From Bacillus sp. J33 (GTDB lineage: Bacteria; Bacillota; Bacilli; Bacillales; Cytobacillaceae), in the NCBI RefSeq assembly GCF_000518885.1, contig NZ_JAEL01000011.1, positions 1-64,000 on the forward strand: a stretch of 64,000 bases of DNA. Direction: 5' to 3'. The position numbers were made by a program, and so were the translations under genes. The first letter of the stretch is position 1, and each line of letters opens with the position of its first letter. Of the stretch, positions 42,709 to 52,444 are shown in pieces. The notes beneath the pieces are model-generated. The model was not told the origin of the DNA. It saw nothing but the letters and a program-made list of their open reading frames with translations, and did not search any database.

Positions 42709-44931
42709 TTAATCTAAGACCTCTTCCGTTTCTTCCTGTCCAGCTTCTTCTATTTCCGGATCTTCCGTAAATTTTTGTACAGGCCGTTCAAGTTCGACGA
42801 CTAAGTAATCTCCTTCTTTTAAAGGGGCGCCTGCATTCAAATTTTGTTTTACCACATAGCCATTGCCAACTGTATTAAGCTTTAAGTTCGCCAATTTTGC
42901 TACTTTCATTACGTCTCTTAATGACCAGCCATTCATGTCGGGTACTGTTAATTCGCCATCTGTTTTCAGGACAACTCTTTCTCCTTCAAGCAAATTATAC
43001 ATATTCCCGGGAACCTGCCTCTCCACTTTATTTCCTTTCCCAAGCACAATAGGTTCAAATCCGGATTTCTCCAATACCTTTTTTGCCTCTTCAACTGTTT
43101 GCCCTTCCACTTCCGGTGTATGTTCCGAATTGATCTTTTGTTTTTTGGAAGGTTCAATATTCAGATATTGCAAACTGCTTTTCATTACAGGAGTGAAAAT
43201 TTTGGAAACCGGCTCAGCACCATTTGTGCTGAGATCTATGTCAGGCTGCTGCACAGCAACATAGATAATCAATTCGGGATCATCTTTTGGCGCCATGCCC
43301 AAGAAGGAAAAGATAAAGTTTTCATGACCGGTTAGATATCCCCCTCCATTAGGATTAGGAATTTGTGCGGTACCCGTTTTCCCGGCTACCTCATAGCCTT
43401 CAATGTTATAGCGTTTATAGCCTGTGCCATTTTCAGAAGAAACCACTGTCTCCAGAATATCTCTTGTTTTTTTCGCTGCCTCCGGTGATATTGGGTTAGC
43501 TTTTACCTTTGGCTTTGATTCTTTTACTACTTCTTTTTTATCGCTATCTACAATTCTGCTGATTACATAGGGCTGCATCATTTTTCCGTCATTGGCGATG
43601 GCTGTAGCTGCCTGTATTTGCTGAATAGGTGTAATGGCAGAGCCCTGGCCGAATCCGGTAGTAACCTTATCAAGAGGCCACTCGTATACGATATTCCCTC
43701 CTGTTTCATTTGGCAGATCAATTCCTGTCGGATCTTCAAATCCAAATTTTGTTAGATATTCTCTATACTTCTCATATCCAAGTTTTTCTTTAACTATTTT
43801 AGCAAAAGCCACATTGGAAGAGCGCTGGACGCCTTCAAGATAAGTAATATTTCCCCATCCTCGTCCCTCATTATGGTCACGAATCGCCGGGGAATTTTCT
43901 GTTACTTTATAGCTGCCTGATTTATACCATTCATTCGGGTTAAAAACCCCCTCTTCAATGGCCGCTGCCAATGTGAAAATTTTCATTGTTGAGCCTGGCT
44001 CATAAGAGTTTTCAATAACTTCATTATGCCAGGTTTTTTCAATGCCTTCTTTTGTTTTTGGGTGGAAGGAAGGCCTTTGTCCCATAGCGAGGATTTCACC
44101 TGTTTTGGCATCAGCAACAACGGCAACCATTTTCTTTGGCTTATACTCCTTGTCCACTTTATTCATTGAGTCTTCAAGGAAGGTTTGGATTTTTTTATCA
44201 ATTGTCAAATAGACATTTTTCCCATTTTGGGCTGGCTTGATCATTTGATCTCCATTAGGAAGAAGGTAGCCCCAAATGTCACTTTCATAGCTGAACTTCC
44301 CATCCTTGCCTGTCAGAATATCATTTAGACTCTGCTCCAACCCCAGCATTCCTACAGTATCCGTTTTATTTTTGCCGTTTCCCTTCTTTTCTACGTACCC
44401 TATTAAATGAGAAGCAAAGACTCCATTAGGATAGAAACGCTTGGAGTCTGTAATAAATGTTATTCCTGGCAGTTCCATGTCTTCAATTTTACGCTTTGTA
44501 TTTAATGGAAGATCCCTGCCGGCTTTGCCGAATTCCACCTGAAAGGGAGTCTCCCCATCTTTTGTTTTCTTAGTGAGAGTTCTATAAATCTCCGACTCTT
44601 CCATATCGATTACATCAGATAGAGCCTTTGCTGTTTTTTCAGGATCCTTCACGTAATCAGGCTTCATGCTCTTGTCCAATATCGCTACAAGCCTGTAGGA
44701 AACCGTATCCTCGGCAATAACCTCTCCATTTCGGTCAAAAATGGTACCCCTGCTTGCTTCAATCGTTTTTTCCCGTTCATATTTTTGCTGGGCTTTGGCA
44801 GCAAGGACTTGCCCATCAGCTTCTCCGGTTACCTGGATAGATAAAAAACGGAAAAGCAATACAAAAAAGAGCAGGCTGAATATTAGGAATAATATCGCTG
44901 CTCCAAAATTTATATTTGGCTGTTTTTTCAT
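42709..44931 (-). CDS. pbpB: Division class B penicillin-binding protein 2B
   Basis: PBP2B is the essential septal transpeptidase partner of FtsW. It has a membrane segment (about 12-33), a dimerisation domain, and a transpeptidase domain with STMK (EPGSTMKIFTL), SSN (VQRSSNVAFA) and KTG (AGKTGTAQIP). Two C-terminal PASTA domains lie at about 595-650 and 655-715. ATG 44931 overlaps the ftsL stop by one base (TGATG); the Shine-Dalgarno is weak, so it probably depends on ftsL translation. Confidence 0.96.
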   Translation of the reverse strand: MKKQPNINFGAAILFLIFSLLFFVLLFRFLSIQVTGEADGQVLAAKAQQKYEREKTIEASRGTIFDRNGEVIAEDTVSYRLVAILDKSMKPDYVKDPEKTAKALSDVIDMEESEIYRTLTKKTKDGETPFQVEFGKAGRDLPLNTKRKIEDMELPGITFITDSKRFYPNGVFASHLIGYVEKKGNGKNKTDTVGMLGLEQSLNDILTGKDGKFSYESDIWGYLLPNGDQMIKPAQNGKNVYLTIDKKIQTFLEDSMNKVDKEYKPKKMVAVVADAKTGEILAMGQRPSFHPKTKEGIEKTWHNEVIENSYEPGSTMKIFTLAAAIEEGVFNPNEWYKSGSYKVTENSPAIRDHNEGRGWGNITYLEGVQRSSNVAFAKIVKEKLGYEKYREYLTKFGFEDPTGIDLPNETGGNIVYEWPLDKVTTGFGQGSAITPIQQIQAATAIANDGKMMQPYVISRIVDSDKKEVVKESKPKVKANPISPEAAKKTRDILETVVSSENGTGYKRYNIEGYEVAGKTGTAQIPNPNGGGYLTGHENFIFSFLGMAPKDDPELIIYVAVQQPDIDLSTNGAEPVSKIFTPVMKSSLQYLNIEPSKKQKINSEHTPEVEGQTVEEAKKVLEKSGFEPIVLGKGNKVERQVPGNMYNLLEGERVVLKTDGELTVPDMNGWSLRDVMKVAKLANLKLNTVGNGYVVKQNLNAGAPLKEGDYLVVELERPVQKFTEDPEIEEAGQEETEEVLD

Positions 44932-45296
44932 CAATCTTCCACAACCTTGACATTATTTCCGCTAAATTTTAATCCCATTTCTTCTGCTTTAGCCTTGATA
45001 CGCTCATATGTACTTAGCTCGCTGACCTGCATTTTCAGATCCCCATTTACCTTCATCTGGTCCTGAATTGCTTTTTCGGTTTGCTGAATCTCTTTATTCA
45101 CTTCGTAAATGGCGGCTTGGTTTGATACCATTTGGACTGCACCGAAACAAACGATGCCGGTGAAAGCAAGACCAAGAATCTTTTCGCCCGGAGAGAGCCA
45201 AGGCTTTTTTGATTTTAACTTTTTGGGGGCTTCGACTGGTTGGGTTTGCTGCTGGAATTGCTGTTCTTCCTGAATTTTTCGTGCTAAATTGCTCAT
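44931..45296 (-). CDS. ftsL: Cell division protein FtsL
   Basis: FtsL is an unstable bitopic divisome protein that joins DivIB and DivIC. Its 121 residues have a basic cytoplasmic tail, one membrane segment (about 41-58) and an extracellular leucine-zipper-like coiled coil (about 62-105). Position and architecture identify it; sequence conservation in this family is low. Confidence 0.93.
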   Translation of the reverse strand: MSNLARKIQEEQQFQQQTQPVEAPKKLKSKKPWLSPGEKILGLAFTGIVCFGAVQMVSNQAAIYEVNKEIQQTEKAIQDQMKVNGDLKMQVSELSTYERIKAKAEEMGLKFSGNNVKVVED

Positions 45297-45350
45297 AATT
45301 TCCCTCCTGCTTTTTAATTTTTATCTTAATCCTTGATAGACCGTGATTGC

Positions 45351-46283
45351 TTATAGTTTTTCCGCTATTCGCAGCTTTGCAGATCTAGCGCGGTTATTGT
45401 GTTCCAGCTCTTCCTCTGAAGGAAGGATCGGTTTTCTGTTAATTAGCTTTAAAGCTGGTTTATATTCGTCAGGAATAATCGGCAGGCCTGGAGGCAAATT
45501 CGGTGTTTCACTAGCTTTTTTAAATGTAGCTTTGCAGATTCTATCCTCTAATGAATGGAAAGTGATGACACTGATCCTTCCCTTCGGATTCAGAATATCG
45601 ATGGCCTGCTGCAGTGAATTCTCAAATACGCCAAGTTCATCATTAACAGCAATCCTAATAGCCTGAAACACTCTTTTTGCAGGATGTCCGCCTTTCCTCC
45701 TCGCAGGAGCAGGTATGGCATCCTTGATGATTTCAACAAGCTGCCCTGTAGTTTCAATAGGAGCTTCCGCTCTGGCCGCTTCAATTTTTCTCGCAATTTG
45801 CTTAGAGAACTTTTCTTCTCCATAGCGGAAGAAAATTTTTACAAGTTCTGCATAATCCCAGCTGTTTACCACATCATAGGCTGAAAGCTCTGCATCTGTG
45901 TCCATCCTCATATCCAGCGGGGCATCATTGTGATAACTGAACCCCCGTTCCGGTGTATCCAGTTGAGGGGAAGAGACGCCAAGATCGTATAATACACCGT
46001 CAACTTTTTGAACACCCAAATTATCCAATTCTTCCTGAAGATACTTAAAGTTGCTTTTAATAATTGTTATTCTGTCTCCATATTTAGCCAGTTTTTCTTT
46101 TGCATGGGCGATCGCTGTATCATCCTGGTCAAAAGCGTATAGCTTTCCATTATCAGAAAGCTGAGAAAGAATAAGCTCACTATGGCCTGCACCACCAAGG
46201 GTACAATCCACATACACTCCATCGGGATGAATATTTAAGCCATCGACCGTTTCCTTTAATAGTACTGTTGTATGATCAAACAT
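45351..46283 (-). CDS. rsmH: 16S rRNA (cytosine1402-N4)-methyltransferase
   Basis: RsmH (MraW) methylates C1402 of 16S rRNA in the P site. The SAM-binding motif [16 protein letters not shown] (about 25-40) and [10 protein letters not shown] are intact, with an inserted helical domain ([22 protein letters not shown]). ATG 46283 ([17 protein letters not shown], 310 residues) matches the family start although its Shine-Dalgarno (AAAGGTGG) is rather far at 12 bases. Confidence 0.96.
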   Translation of the reverse strand: MFDHTTVLLKETVDGLNIHPDGVYVDCTLGGAGHSELILSQLSDNGKLYAFDQDDTAIAHAKEKLAKYGDRITIIKSNFKYLQEELDNLGVQKVDGVLYDLGVSSPQLDTPERGFSYHNDAPLDMRMDTDAELSAYDVVNSWDYAELVKIFFRYGEEKFSKQIARKIEAARAEAPIETTGQLVEIIKDAIPAPARRKGGHPAKRVFQAIRIAVNDELGVFENSLQQAIDILNPKGRISVITFHSLEDRICKATFKKASETPNLPPGLPIIPDEYKPALKLINRKPILPSEEELEHNNRARSAKLRIAEKL

Positions 46284-46407
46284 CGTTGTTTGTTTCCACC
46301 TTTCCAATTCCGAAATCTTTAGATGCCTAAAGCCAGCATCTGGAGCTAGATAGCCATCTTTGCAAGAAAATAAATATACGGGAAATTATATTAATAAAAC
46401 ATTCCCA

Positions 46408-46839
46408 TTATATATCAAACCCAATCATATTTTCTGCAATATCAGCAAAAGATTCCTCTGATTCTGCAAAATAATCTTCCCAAAGATTCTTGCTCCATAT
46501 CTCAATCCGATTGGAAACGCCCAGTACTACACATTCTTTTTCCAATTTTGCATATTGCAGAAGCGGGGAAGCAATATTTATTCTTCCTTGCTTGTCTATT
46601 TCACATTCAGTGGCACCTGAAAAGAAAAAACGGGTAAAGGCACGGGCATCTTTCTTTGTAAGAGGCAAACCTTTTAATTTTTCTTCAAGCAGCCTCCACT
46701 CATCCATCGGGTAGCCAAACAAACATTGATCAAGTCCCCGGGTCAAAACAAATGTCTCGCCCAAGTTATCACGGAACTTGGCAGGCACAATAAGACGGCC
46801 TTTATTATCAACGTTATGATGGAACTCACCCATGAACAT
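46408..46839 (-). CDS. mraZ: Transcriptional regulator MraZ
   Basis: MraZ is a ring-shaped SpoVT-AbrB-like repressor of the dcw operon. Its two AbrB-like half domains each carry the DxxGR motif ([15 protein letters not shown] and [15 protein letters not shown]). The start at 46839 ([11 protein letters not shown], 143 residues) matches the family. It is the first gene of the dcw cluster. Confidence 0.96.
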   Translation of the reverse strand: MFMGEFHHNVDNKGRLIVPAKFRDNLGETFVLTRGLDQCLFGYPMDEWRLLEEKLKGLPLTKKDARAFTRFFFSGATECEIDKQGRINIASPLLQYAKLEKECVVLGVSNRIEIWSKNLWEDYFAESEESFADIAENMIGFDI

Positions 46840-46869
46840 ACCCACTGCACCCACTTTCTAACTCAAATG

Positions 46870-46916
46870 TACCACAATCCCCCACTTTCCTCCACATGTT
46901 TTTAATTATTCTACCA
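46870..46916 (-). promoter_or_regulatory. mraZ promoter with three phased MraZ boxes
   Basis: An extended -10 box TGGTAGAAT (46916-46908) lacks a clear -35. Just downstream, TGGAG (46894-46890), TGGGG (46884-46880) and TGGTA (46874-46870) recur every 10 bases. MraZ is known to bind TGGNN-type direct repeats with this period. The location from about +7 to +31 suits repression. Confidence 0.7.
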
Positions 46917-47080
46917 CTCCATTTAAAATCCTGCCTCCTTAAGGCTTTTCTCCATTTTTCCGTTCGTCTTTTTATTACAATTTCTTTAAGGGCTTTACTA
47001 TTTTTTCAAACCCTGCAACAAACTTCTTAAATGTTGGCATATTAAGATTTAGTTGTTTTTTCCTTTCAATTAATAAGATA

Positions 47081-47108
47081 AAAAAAGCCTTATCCAGATG
47101 GATAAGGC
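47081..47108 (-). terminator. Terminator of bshC
   Basis: GCCTTATCC and GGATAAGGC (47108-47087) with a 4-base loop, followed by seven T on the minus strand. Confidence 0.88.
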
Positions 47109-47127
47109 AGAAGAATATTAGCGAATA

Positions 47128-48762
47128 TTAAATTTTTATGACTTTGTGTGTCCCATCAAACTTAAATGGATTTTCGAGCAAATCATGCAAAAAGCCCAAG
47201 CCATATTTGTTGATGTAGTAAAATCCGTTCCATACCCTCTCCTGTGGAGATCCAGCCGGCCTTAAGGAATTTCCTACTTTTTCATATTTTTTGGTGATTA
47301 CTTCATGCTTTTGCTGTATCGCCATTTGGATCCTTTTCTCCATAAAATCCATCTGCTTAATGAGAAGTTCCTCGTTTTTCTTTAACATTGGAAGCATGGA
47401 ATGTGCTTCCATCTCCGTTAAATCCTTTATGAACTTATAATTATTCTGTAATTGTTCTTTTGTTTTCCTGAACTGCTCTTCTATGCTTTCATTCTTTATA
47501 TGCTCCAGATAATTCTCTTTTTCCTCTTCAATGCCTGAGGAAAGCACTTTTTGCAAATCAAGATCTAATTCCTTCAAGTCGCTTTCAATCGACCGCTCCA
47601 GAAAGGTTATATTTAGCCGCGGCACAATTGGGGGCATTTTCATTCCAAAACACTCAAAAGCAGTCTTGAGCTCCGCCCAATAGGCAATTTCCCCCGGCCC
47701 GGCTATAAATGCCAGCGTTGGAAACAGACATTCCTGTGTAATAGGCCTTGTCACAACATTATTGCTTAACCTTTCAGGGTATTTTTCAGCCACCGCCAAA
47801 AGCTCTTTCATTGTAAATTCGTGGAAGCATTCCTTTCCTGTAAACACATTTTTTTCTTGATTGTATTCAAGAAGTATTCTTTCCTTATGCTTCTCATCAT
47901 AATAGAATAGGTTTGCTGCATTCTCACGAATCTCAATTGTGTTAGGAAATCCGGCAAGACCTAACTGATTTTGCTGATCTTTCACCCTTTTGGTTATTTC
48001 CCCATAGCTTTCAATCTGTTTTGCAAAAATGTCTCTTTCAAGCATCCGCAAATTGGGATCACCCGAATCAACAAGCAGCAGTCCGGTATCTTTAAACAAG
48101 TGCATCATGATTCCTGCAAAAAAGTCAACAAAGCTTTCAGATTGATTGATTGTTTCATTCAATATTTCAAGAAGGCCTTTTGTATATTGAGTTTCACCAA
48201 ATGATTCAATGATCCCCTCGACCCATACCTTGCACTTTTCACGATCCAAATTAATAGCAGAAATCATTCTCTTCTCAAGTATCTTTTCAGGATAGATCAC
48301 TTTTTCCATTTTGTTATTATTTTCAATAAAGACATGGTTGACTTCCTGATAATCATGGTCCTCACCTGCTATCCAGAACACGGGTATCACTGGAACACCT
48401 AACTCTTTTTCCTTTTGTTTAGAAAGTGAGATTATTGAAATGATTTTATGTATGGTATAAAGCGGGCCTGTCAAAATACCAGCCTGCTGTCCGCCAATAA
48501 TAACCGTACTATTGTCTTGTTTCAGCCTCTCAAGTGACTTTTGAACAGCTGAAGATCCCGGAAAGCGATCCATAAACTTTCCAATACAATCAGAAAGTTC
48601 ATTTCTTTTAAATGACCGATCCTTCAATTCACTTAACCGTACTTTAAAATCCGAGGAAGAGTTATAGCGATAGTGGAAAAACTGCATAAGTTCTTCTGCT
48701 TGGGCAGTATAATCTGTTGCAAACCGGTTTGTAGCCGGCAATGAGAGATTAAGAATCTCCAT
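47128..48762 (-). CDS. bshC: Bacillithiol biosynthesis cysteine-adding enzyme
   Basis: BshC catalyses addition of cysteine to GlcN-malate, the last step of bacillithiol synthesis. The Rossmann core contains the motifs VIIGGQQAGILTGPLYTIHK and PVFWIAGEDHDYQEVNH. A long coiled-coil stalk for dimerisation spans roughly residues 380-460. ATG 48762 (MEILNLSLPATN, 544 residues) matches the family. It sits next to mraZ as in most bacilli. Confidence 0.95.
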   Translation of the reverse strand: MEILNLSLPATNRFATDYTAQAEELMQFFHYRYNSSSDFKVRLSELKDRSFKRNELSDCIGKFMDRFPGSSAVQKSLERLKQDNSTVIIGGQQAGILTGPLYTIHKIISIISLSKQKEKELGVPVIPVFWIAGEDHDYQEVNHVFIENNNKMEKVIYPEKILEKRMISAINLDREKCKVWVEGIIESFGETQYTKGLLEILNETINQSESFVDFFAGIMMHLFKDTGLLLVDSGDPNLRMLERDIFAKQIESYGEITKRVKDQQNQLGLAGFPNTIEIRENAANLFYYDEKHKERILLEYNQEKNVFTGKECFHEFTMKELLAVAEKYPERLSNNVVTRPITQECLFPTLAFIAGPGEIAYWAELKTAFECFGMKMPPIVPRLNITFLERSIESDLKELDLDLQKVLSSGIEEEKENYLEHIKNESIEEQFRKTKEQLQNNYKFIKDLTEMEAHSMLPMLKKNEELLIKQMDFMEKRIQMAIQQKHEVITKKYEKVGNSLRPAGSPQERVWNGFYYINKYGLGFLHDLLENPFKFDGTHKVIKI

Positions 48763-49133
48763 TAATGAACTTCCTTTCTCATAAACATTTTTCAAGGGCT
48801 GTTCAAAAAGTCCGGGAAAAATTGCAGCCGAATCTCATTGCACCCGATGTGCTAATCCGCCTTTCGCCACAGGATGCAGCGCCCTTTTTATAGGACAGCG
48901 CCTACCGCTCTTGTATTACTCCTAGCTTTTTCCTGAGAGCGATGATTGTTCACAGGGAGCTTTACTTGGTGCTCTAAGCTGCACTTCCTTGACCTTCTCG
49001 GCTCTTTTTGTCTTCCTTTTTTGAACTCAATTAACTTTTCATCTTCTGAGTATATCATTGTCTTAAATGAAAAGAAAAAAACTTTGCTTACCTAAAGGTT
49101 TTAATTCTAGATGTTCAGGTCTTTATCCTATAT
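48763..49133 (-). other. Gene-free stretch upstream of bshC with an extended -10 promoter
   Basis: The minus strand carries TGATATACT (49057-49049), an extended -10 box, which would leave a leader of about 280 bases before bshC. The leader is more GC-rich than its flanks between about 48810 and 49020. It contains short inverted repeats (GCACATCGGGTGC) and a direct repeat of CAGCGCC. Two overlapping frames read as broken peptides (ending in SLSGKS and in RSNTRAVGAVL), suggesting a decayed repeat or pseudogene, but no family is recognised. Confidence 0.35.
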
Positions 49134-49529
49134 TTAAGGGATAAATACAACCGCTGTTACCCTTTGAACCAGCCCAACAATGACGAGGACAACATACGCA
49201 GTAAAGTATAATAAAAAGTTGAATCGCCAAAACCCTTTAAACATTTTCCTCAGGTTTATTTCCTGTTTTGCCTTCCAATGAATAATAATAAAGATTACGG
49301 CTGTAACAAGCAATGATAAAAGAATGATCCACAAAAATGATTTATCCCAAATCACGATGATTAAAAAATGGACAGATAATATAAATAATAAAGTGCTGAC
49401 ATCCAAAGCAATATGAACCGACCTTTTATGTTTTTTTGTTATTTGCTTGCTGATAATAAAAACAGCCAGATATCCCAAAAGCGGAATAGTAACTAAAGTC
49501 GCAATAAAAGCTGAAAACACTGTATTCAA
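49134..49529 (-). CDS. DUF3397 family membrane protein
   Basis: A 131-residue protein with four hydrophobic segments (about 5-26, 43-61, 65-84, 104-126). It matches the DUF3397 family, which lies between the ketopantoate-reductase gene and bshC in many bacilli. Function unknown. The start is TTG 49529 with GGGGGGATAAG upstream; no ATG is available in frame. Confidence 0.8.
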   Translation of the reverse strand: MNTVFSAFIATLVTIPLLGYLAVFIISKQITKKHKRSVHIALDVSTLLFILSVHFLIIVIWDKSFLWIILLSLLVTAVIFIIIHWKAKQEINLRKMFKGFWRFNFLLYFTAYVVLVIVGLVQRVTAVVFIP

Positions 49530-49542
49530 CTTATCCCCCCCT

Positions 49543-50427
49543 TTACTCCTTCCCTTTTATAAGGCAATAAAGACTTTCAGAATATGGTGCAGCCAGCTTC
49601 CTATTATTTGCTTCTTCCAGGATGTACCCCAGGATGGCATCTATTTCTGTAGGCCTCCCTTCTTCAATATCCTTGAGCATAGAAGATTGGTTATTCCCAG
49701 TAGTCCTGCAAACCTTTTTCACATGAATAAGAGCTGCTTCTTTATCAGTGACCTCTATTATTGTGCATATCTCATCAAACAGTTTTAAAAACAGGCGATA
49801 ATAAAATTCATTTTCCAGCAGTTCTCCATTTCTGACACGAAGGACAGCAGTCAACGGATTAATAATCGAGTTAACGATCAGCTTTTCTGTTAGCATCTCT
49901 TTATAGTTATCATGAAAAACAAAAGGGAAATCATTTGATTCAGGTTCAGAAATTTTTTGTAAAAAAGCTGCATCTCCCTTTATAGCAGCCAGCTTAGTTA
50001 CGCCTATACCCGTATGCTTAACAGCATCTATTCCCGCTTTCAAAGCGCCATGTTCCACACTCCCTACAAAAATTTGCTCCGCTTGAATGGTTTTTATCCA
50101 TTTCAAATGCCCCATCCCATTTTGGAGAAACAGCAATGACAGAGGACGAATAGGACAGGTTTTCTGTATTCTGCCAACAATATCTGGAATGCTATACTGT
50201 TTCACAGCAATGATTGTCAGTTCTTCCTCCCCAGCCCATTCTGAAATAAGCTTGGCGTGAATAGGTGCAGCAACTGTTTTTCCATCTCTTTCAAAAATAA
50301 GCCCCTCTGCATTCAGCCTTTTTGCCTGGCTGATATTTCTAACATAGATTCGGACGTTATGATGTTCGTTTAAGTAATAGGCAAATAAAAGGCCTATGGC
50401 GCCTCCGCCAATAATCGCAATCTTCAT
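49543..50427 (-). CDS. 2-dehydropantoate 2-reductase (YlbQ/PanE family)
   Basis: Predicted to reduce ketopantoate to pantoate with NADPH for coenzyme A synthesis. The Rossmann loop MKIAIIGGGAIGLLFA is at the N-terminus, followed by the family Lys in AVKQYSIP and a C-terminal helical domain with KLIVNSIINPLTAVL. ATG 50427 (294 residues) has GGAG at good spacing. coaD, also of CoA synthesis, lies 12 kb away. Whether this is the main PanE or a paralogue is open. Confidence 0.88.
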   Translation of the reverse strand: MKIAIIGGGAIGLLFAYYLNEHHNVRIYVRNISQAKRLNAEGLIFERDGKTVAAPIHAKLISEWAGEEELTIIAVKQYSIPDIVGRIQKTCPIRPLSLLFLQNGMGHLKWIKTIQAEQIFVGSVEHGALKAGIDAVKHTGIGVTKLAAIKGDAAFLQKISEPESNDFPFVFHDNYKEMLTEKLIVNSIINPLTAVLRVRNGELLENEFYYRLFLKLFDEICTIIEVTDKEAALIHVKKVCRTTGNNQSSMLKDIEEGRPTEIDAILGYILEEANNRKLAAPYSESLYCLIKGKE

Positions 50428-50566
50428 ATCCAGCTCCAAAAATGTATTTATTTATATATGTTATATTTTATCAAAATCAACATAAAAAATGGATAAATTG
50501 GAATGTTTACACTTTTTTATGCCAGTTCTTAATTTTAAATTCCATCTTGAATTCAAGAATTCCTCT

Positions 50567-50607
50567 AAAAAAATCCCTTTTTCGGGAATCGAAAAAGGGA
50601 TTTTTTC
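50567..50607. terminator. Terminator of the carboxylase operon
   Basis: AAAAAATCCCTTTTTCG pairs with CGAAAAAGGGATTTTTT around GGAAT. It is symmetric, with T-runs on both strands, and lies 10 bases past the carboxyltransferase stop. Confidence 0.9.
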
Positions 50608-50616
50608 TGGATACTA

Positions 50617-52158
50617 TTAAACCGGGTATACCGGATGCTTCCGTACACTAAATGTCAACTCTTTTGTTTCATATAAACCAAAACGGTTAATCAATACATT
50701 TCTAAGTTCTGATGGAGAAACAATATCGTCCACAATTAATTCAGAGGCAAGCTTATAAATATCAATCGTTTCTTTGTATTCCTGCTGTTTTTCCTGAACA
50801 TACTTAATTTTTTCTTTCGGATCTTCTATAGCATTAATTTTGTTGGAATACACCGCATTGACAGCAGCTTCAGGCCCCATAACCGCTATTTGTGCGGTAG
50901 GGAGCGCAATACAGCAATCAGGCTCGAATGCTGGTCCAGCCATCGCATAAAGCCCTGCTCCATATGCTTTTCTAACAACAACCGAAATTTTAGGTACAGT
51001 AGCTGAACTCATGGCTGCGATGAGCTTCGCACCATGCCGGATAATCCCAGCTCTTTCTACTTTCGTTCCAATCATAAATCCGGGAACATCTGCCAGGAAT
51101 AATAATGGAATATGGAAAGCATCACAAAGCTGAATAAACTTCGCGCCCTTATCAGCAGAATCCACAAACAATACTCCGCCCTTCACTTTCGGCTGGTTGG
51201 CAATGATCCCAACTGTCCTTCCGCCGATTCGTGCCAGACCTGTAATTAGTTCAGCTGCAAAAAGCTTTTTAATTTCAAAAAAGCTGCCTTCATCGATTAA
51301 AGAATCAATACATTCATACATATCAAACGGTGCATTTTGGTTCTTAGGAATAATCTCTTCCAGATCGCGTCCAGCCTTTGGCTGAATTTCCTCAAACTTC
51401 GCGGGCTTTTCTTTAAAGCTCGCCGGGAAGTAGCCCAAATATCTTCTCGCATATTTAATAGCCTCTTCCTCGCTATAGGCAAGCACATCTCCACATCCGC
51501 TGACTGAACAATGCATTCGGGCTCCGCCCATTTCTTCAAGAGTAACCTTTTCGCCGATAACCTTTTCAGCCATTCTCGGTGATCCCAGATACATGGATGC
51601 ATTCTGGTCTACCATGATGACAATATCACAAAATGCCGGAATATAGGCTCCACCTGCAGCTGAAGGCCCAAATAATAGACAAATTTGCGGCACCATGCCT
51701 GAAAGTTTTACTTGATTGTAAAAAATCCGGCCTGCCCCTCGCCTATTTGGAAACATATCAAGCTGATCTGTAATGCGGGCCCCTGCTGAATCAACAAGAT
51801 AAAGAATGGGAACTTTTAATTTTTCAGCGGTTTCCTGAATTCGGATGATTTTCTCAACTGTTCGGGCTCCCCAGGAACCTGCCTTAACTGTTGAATCGTT
51901 TGCCATCACGCAAACCGTCTGCCCATTGATTTTTCCAATGGCCGTTACGACGCCATCTGCAGGCAGATCCTCTTTCTGGCAGTTTGCAAACTTGCCATCC
52001 TCCTCGTAGAATCCATCGTCAAAAAGCAGCTCAAGACGTCTTCTGACAAAGAGTTTATTTTGTGCTTCATTCTTCTCATGATACTTTGGATGTCCGCCGG
52101 CTTCGATCTCACGGCTTCTTTCCTGCAGCGTTTCCGTTAATGTCTTTGCAGTGGTCAT
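50617..52158 (-). CDS. Acyl-CoA carboxylase carboxyltransferase subunit (YngE-like)
   Basis: A 513-residue carboxyltransferase with fused alpha/beta crotonase-fold halves. The N half carries the acyl-CoA-binding motif GPSAAGGAYIPAFCD, and the C half has DVPGFMIGTKVERAGIIRHGAK and the oxyanion-type RKAYGAGLYAM. Length and motifs are those of propionyl- or methylcrotonyl-type enzymes, not of the AccAD pair. It is the third gene of a three-gene operon with a biotin carboxylase and a biotin carrier; the substrate cannot be told from sequence by eye. Confidence 0.9.
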   Translation of the reverse strand: MTTAKTLTETLQERSREIEAGGHPKYHEKNEAQNKLFVRRRLELLFDDGFYEEDGKFANCQKEDLPADGVVTAIGKINGQTVCVMANDSTVKAGSWGARTVEKIIRIQETAEKLKVPILYLVDSAGARITDQLDMFPNRRGAGRIFYNQVKLSGMVPQICLLFGPSAAGGAYIPAFCDIVIMVDQNASMYLGSPRMAEKVIGEKVTLEEMGGARMHCSVSGCGDVLAYSEEEAIKYARRYLGYFPASFKEKPAKFEEIQPKAGRDLEEIIPKNQNAPFDMYECIDSLIDEGSFFEIKKLFAAELITGLARIGGRTVGIIANQPKVKGGVLFVDSADKGAKFIQLCDAFHIPLLFLADVPGFMIGTKVERAGIIRHGAKLIAAMSSATVPKISVVVRKAYGAGLYAMAGPAFEPDCCIALPTAQIAVMGPEAAVNAVYSNKINAIEDPKEKIKYVQEKQQEYKETIDIYKLASELIVDDIVSPSELRNVLINRFGLYETKELTFSVRKHPVYPV

Positions 52159-52216
52159 TCTCTTCCTCCTAAAATAAGATTTTTATCAAAGGCCAGTTTT
52201 GGATTTTTCGCAGACC

Positions 52217-52429
52217 TTATTCAAAAACAATAAGAACATCGCCTTCGTTTACGAAGTCTCCAACGTTTACTTTGACTTCAGAAATTTTACCGGAAGCTTC
52301 ACTCTCAACTGGAATCTCCATCTTCATGGATTCAAGCATGAGCACTTCCTGACCAGCAGAAATCTCCTGGCCCGACTCAACCATAATATTTAATACTGTA
52401 CCTGCCATAGATGATGTAATTTCTTTCAT
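52217..52429 (-). CDS. Biotin/lipoyl carrier protein (YngHB-like)
   Basis: A 70-residue single biotinyl domain. The biotin-accepting lysine is in LESMKMEIP (Lys35). It has no proline-rich linker, unlike AccB. It lies between the biotin carboxylase and carboxyltransferase genes and should carry carboxybiotin between them. Same layout as B. subtilis yngH-yngHB-yngE. Confidence 0.92.
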   Translation of the reverse strand: MKEITSSMAGTVLNIMVESGQEISAGQEVLMLESMKMEIPVESEASGKISEVKVNVGDFVNEGDVLIVFE

Positions 52430-52444
52430 TAGTAATTCCTCCTT

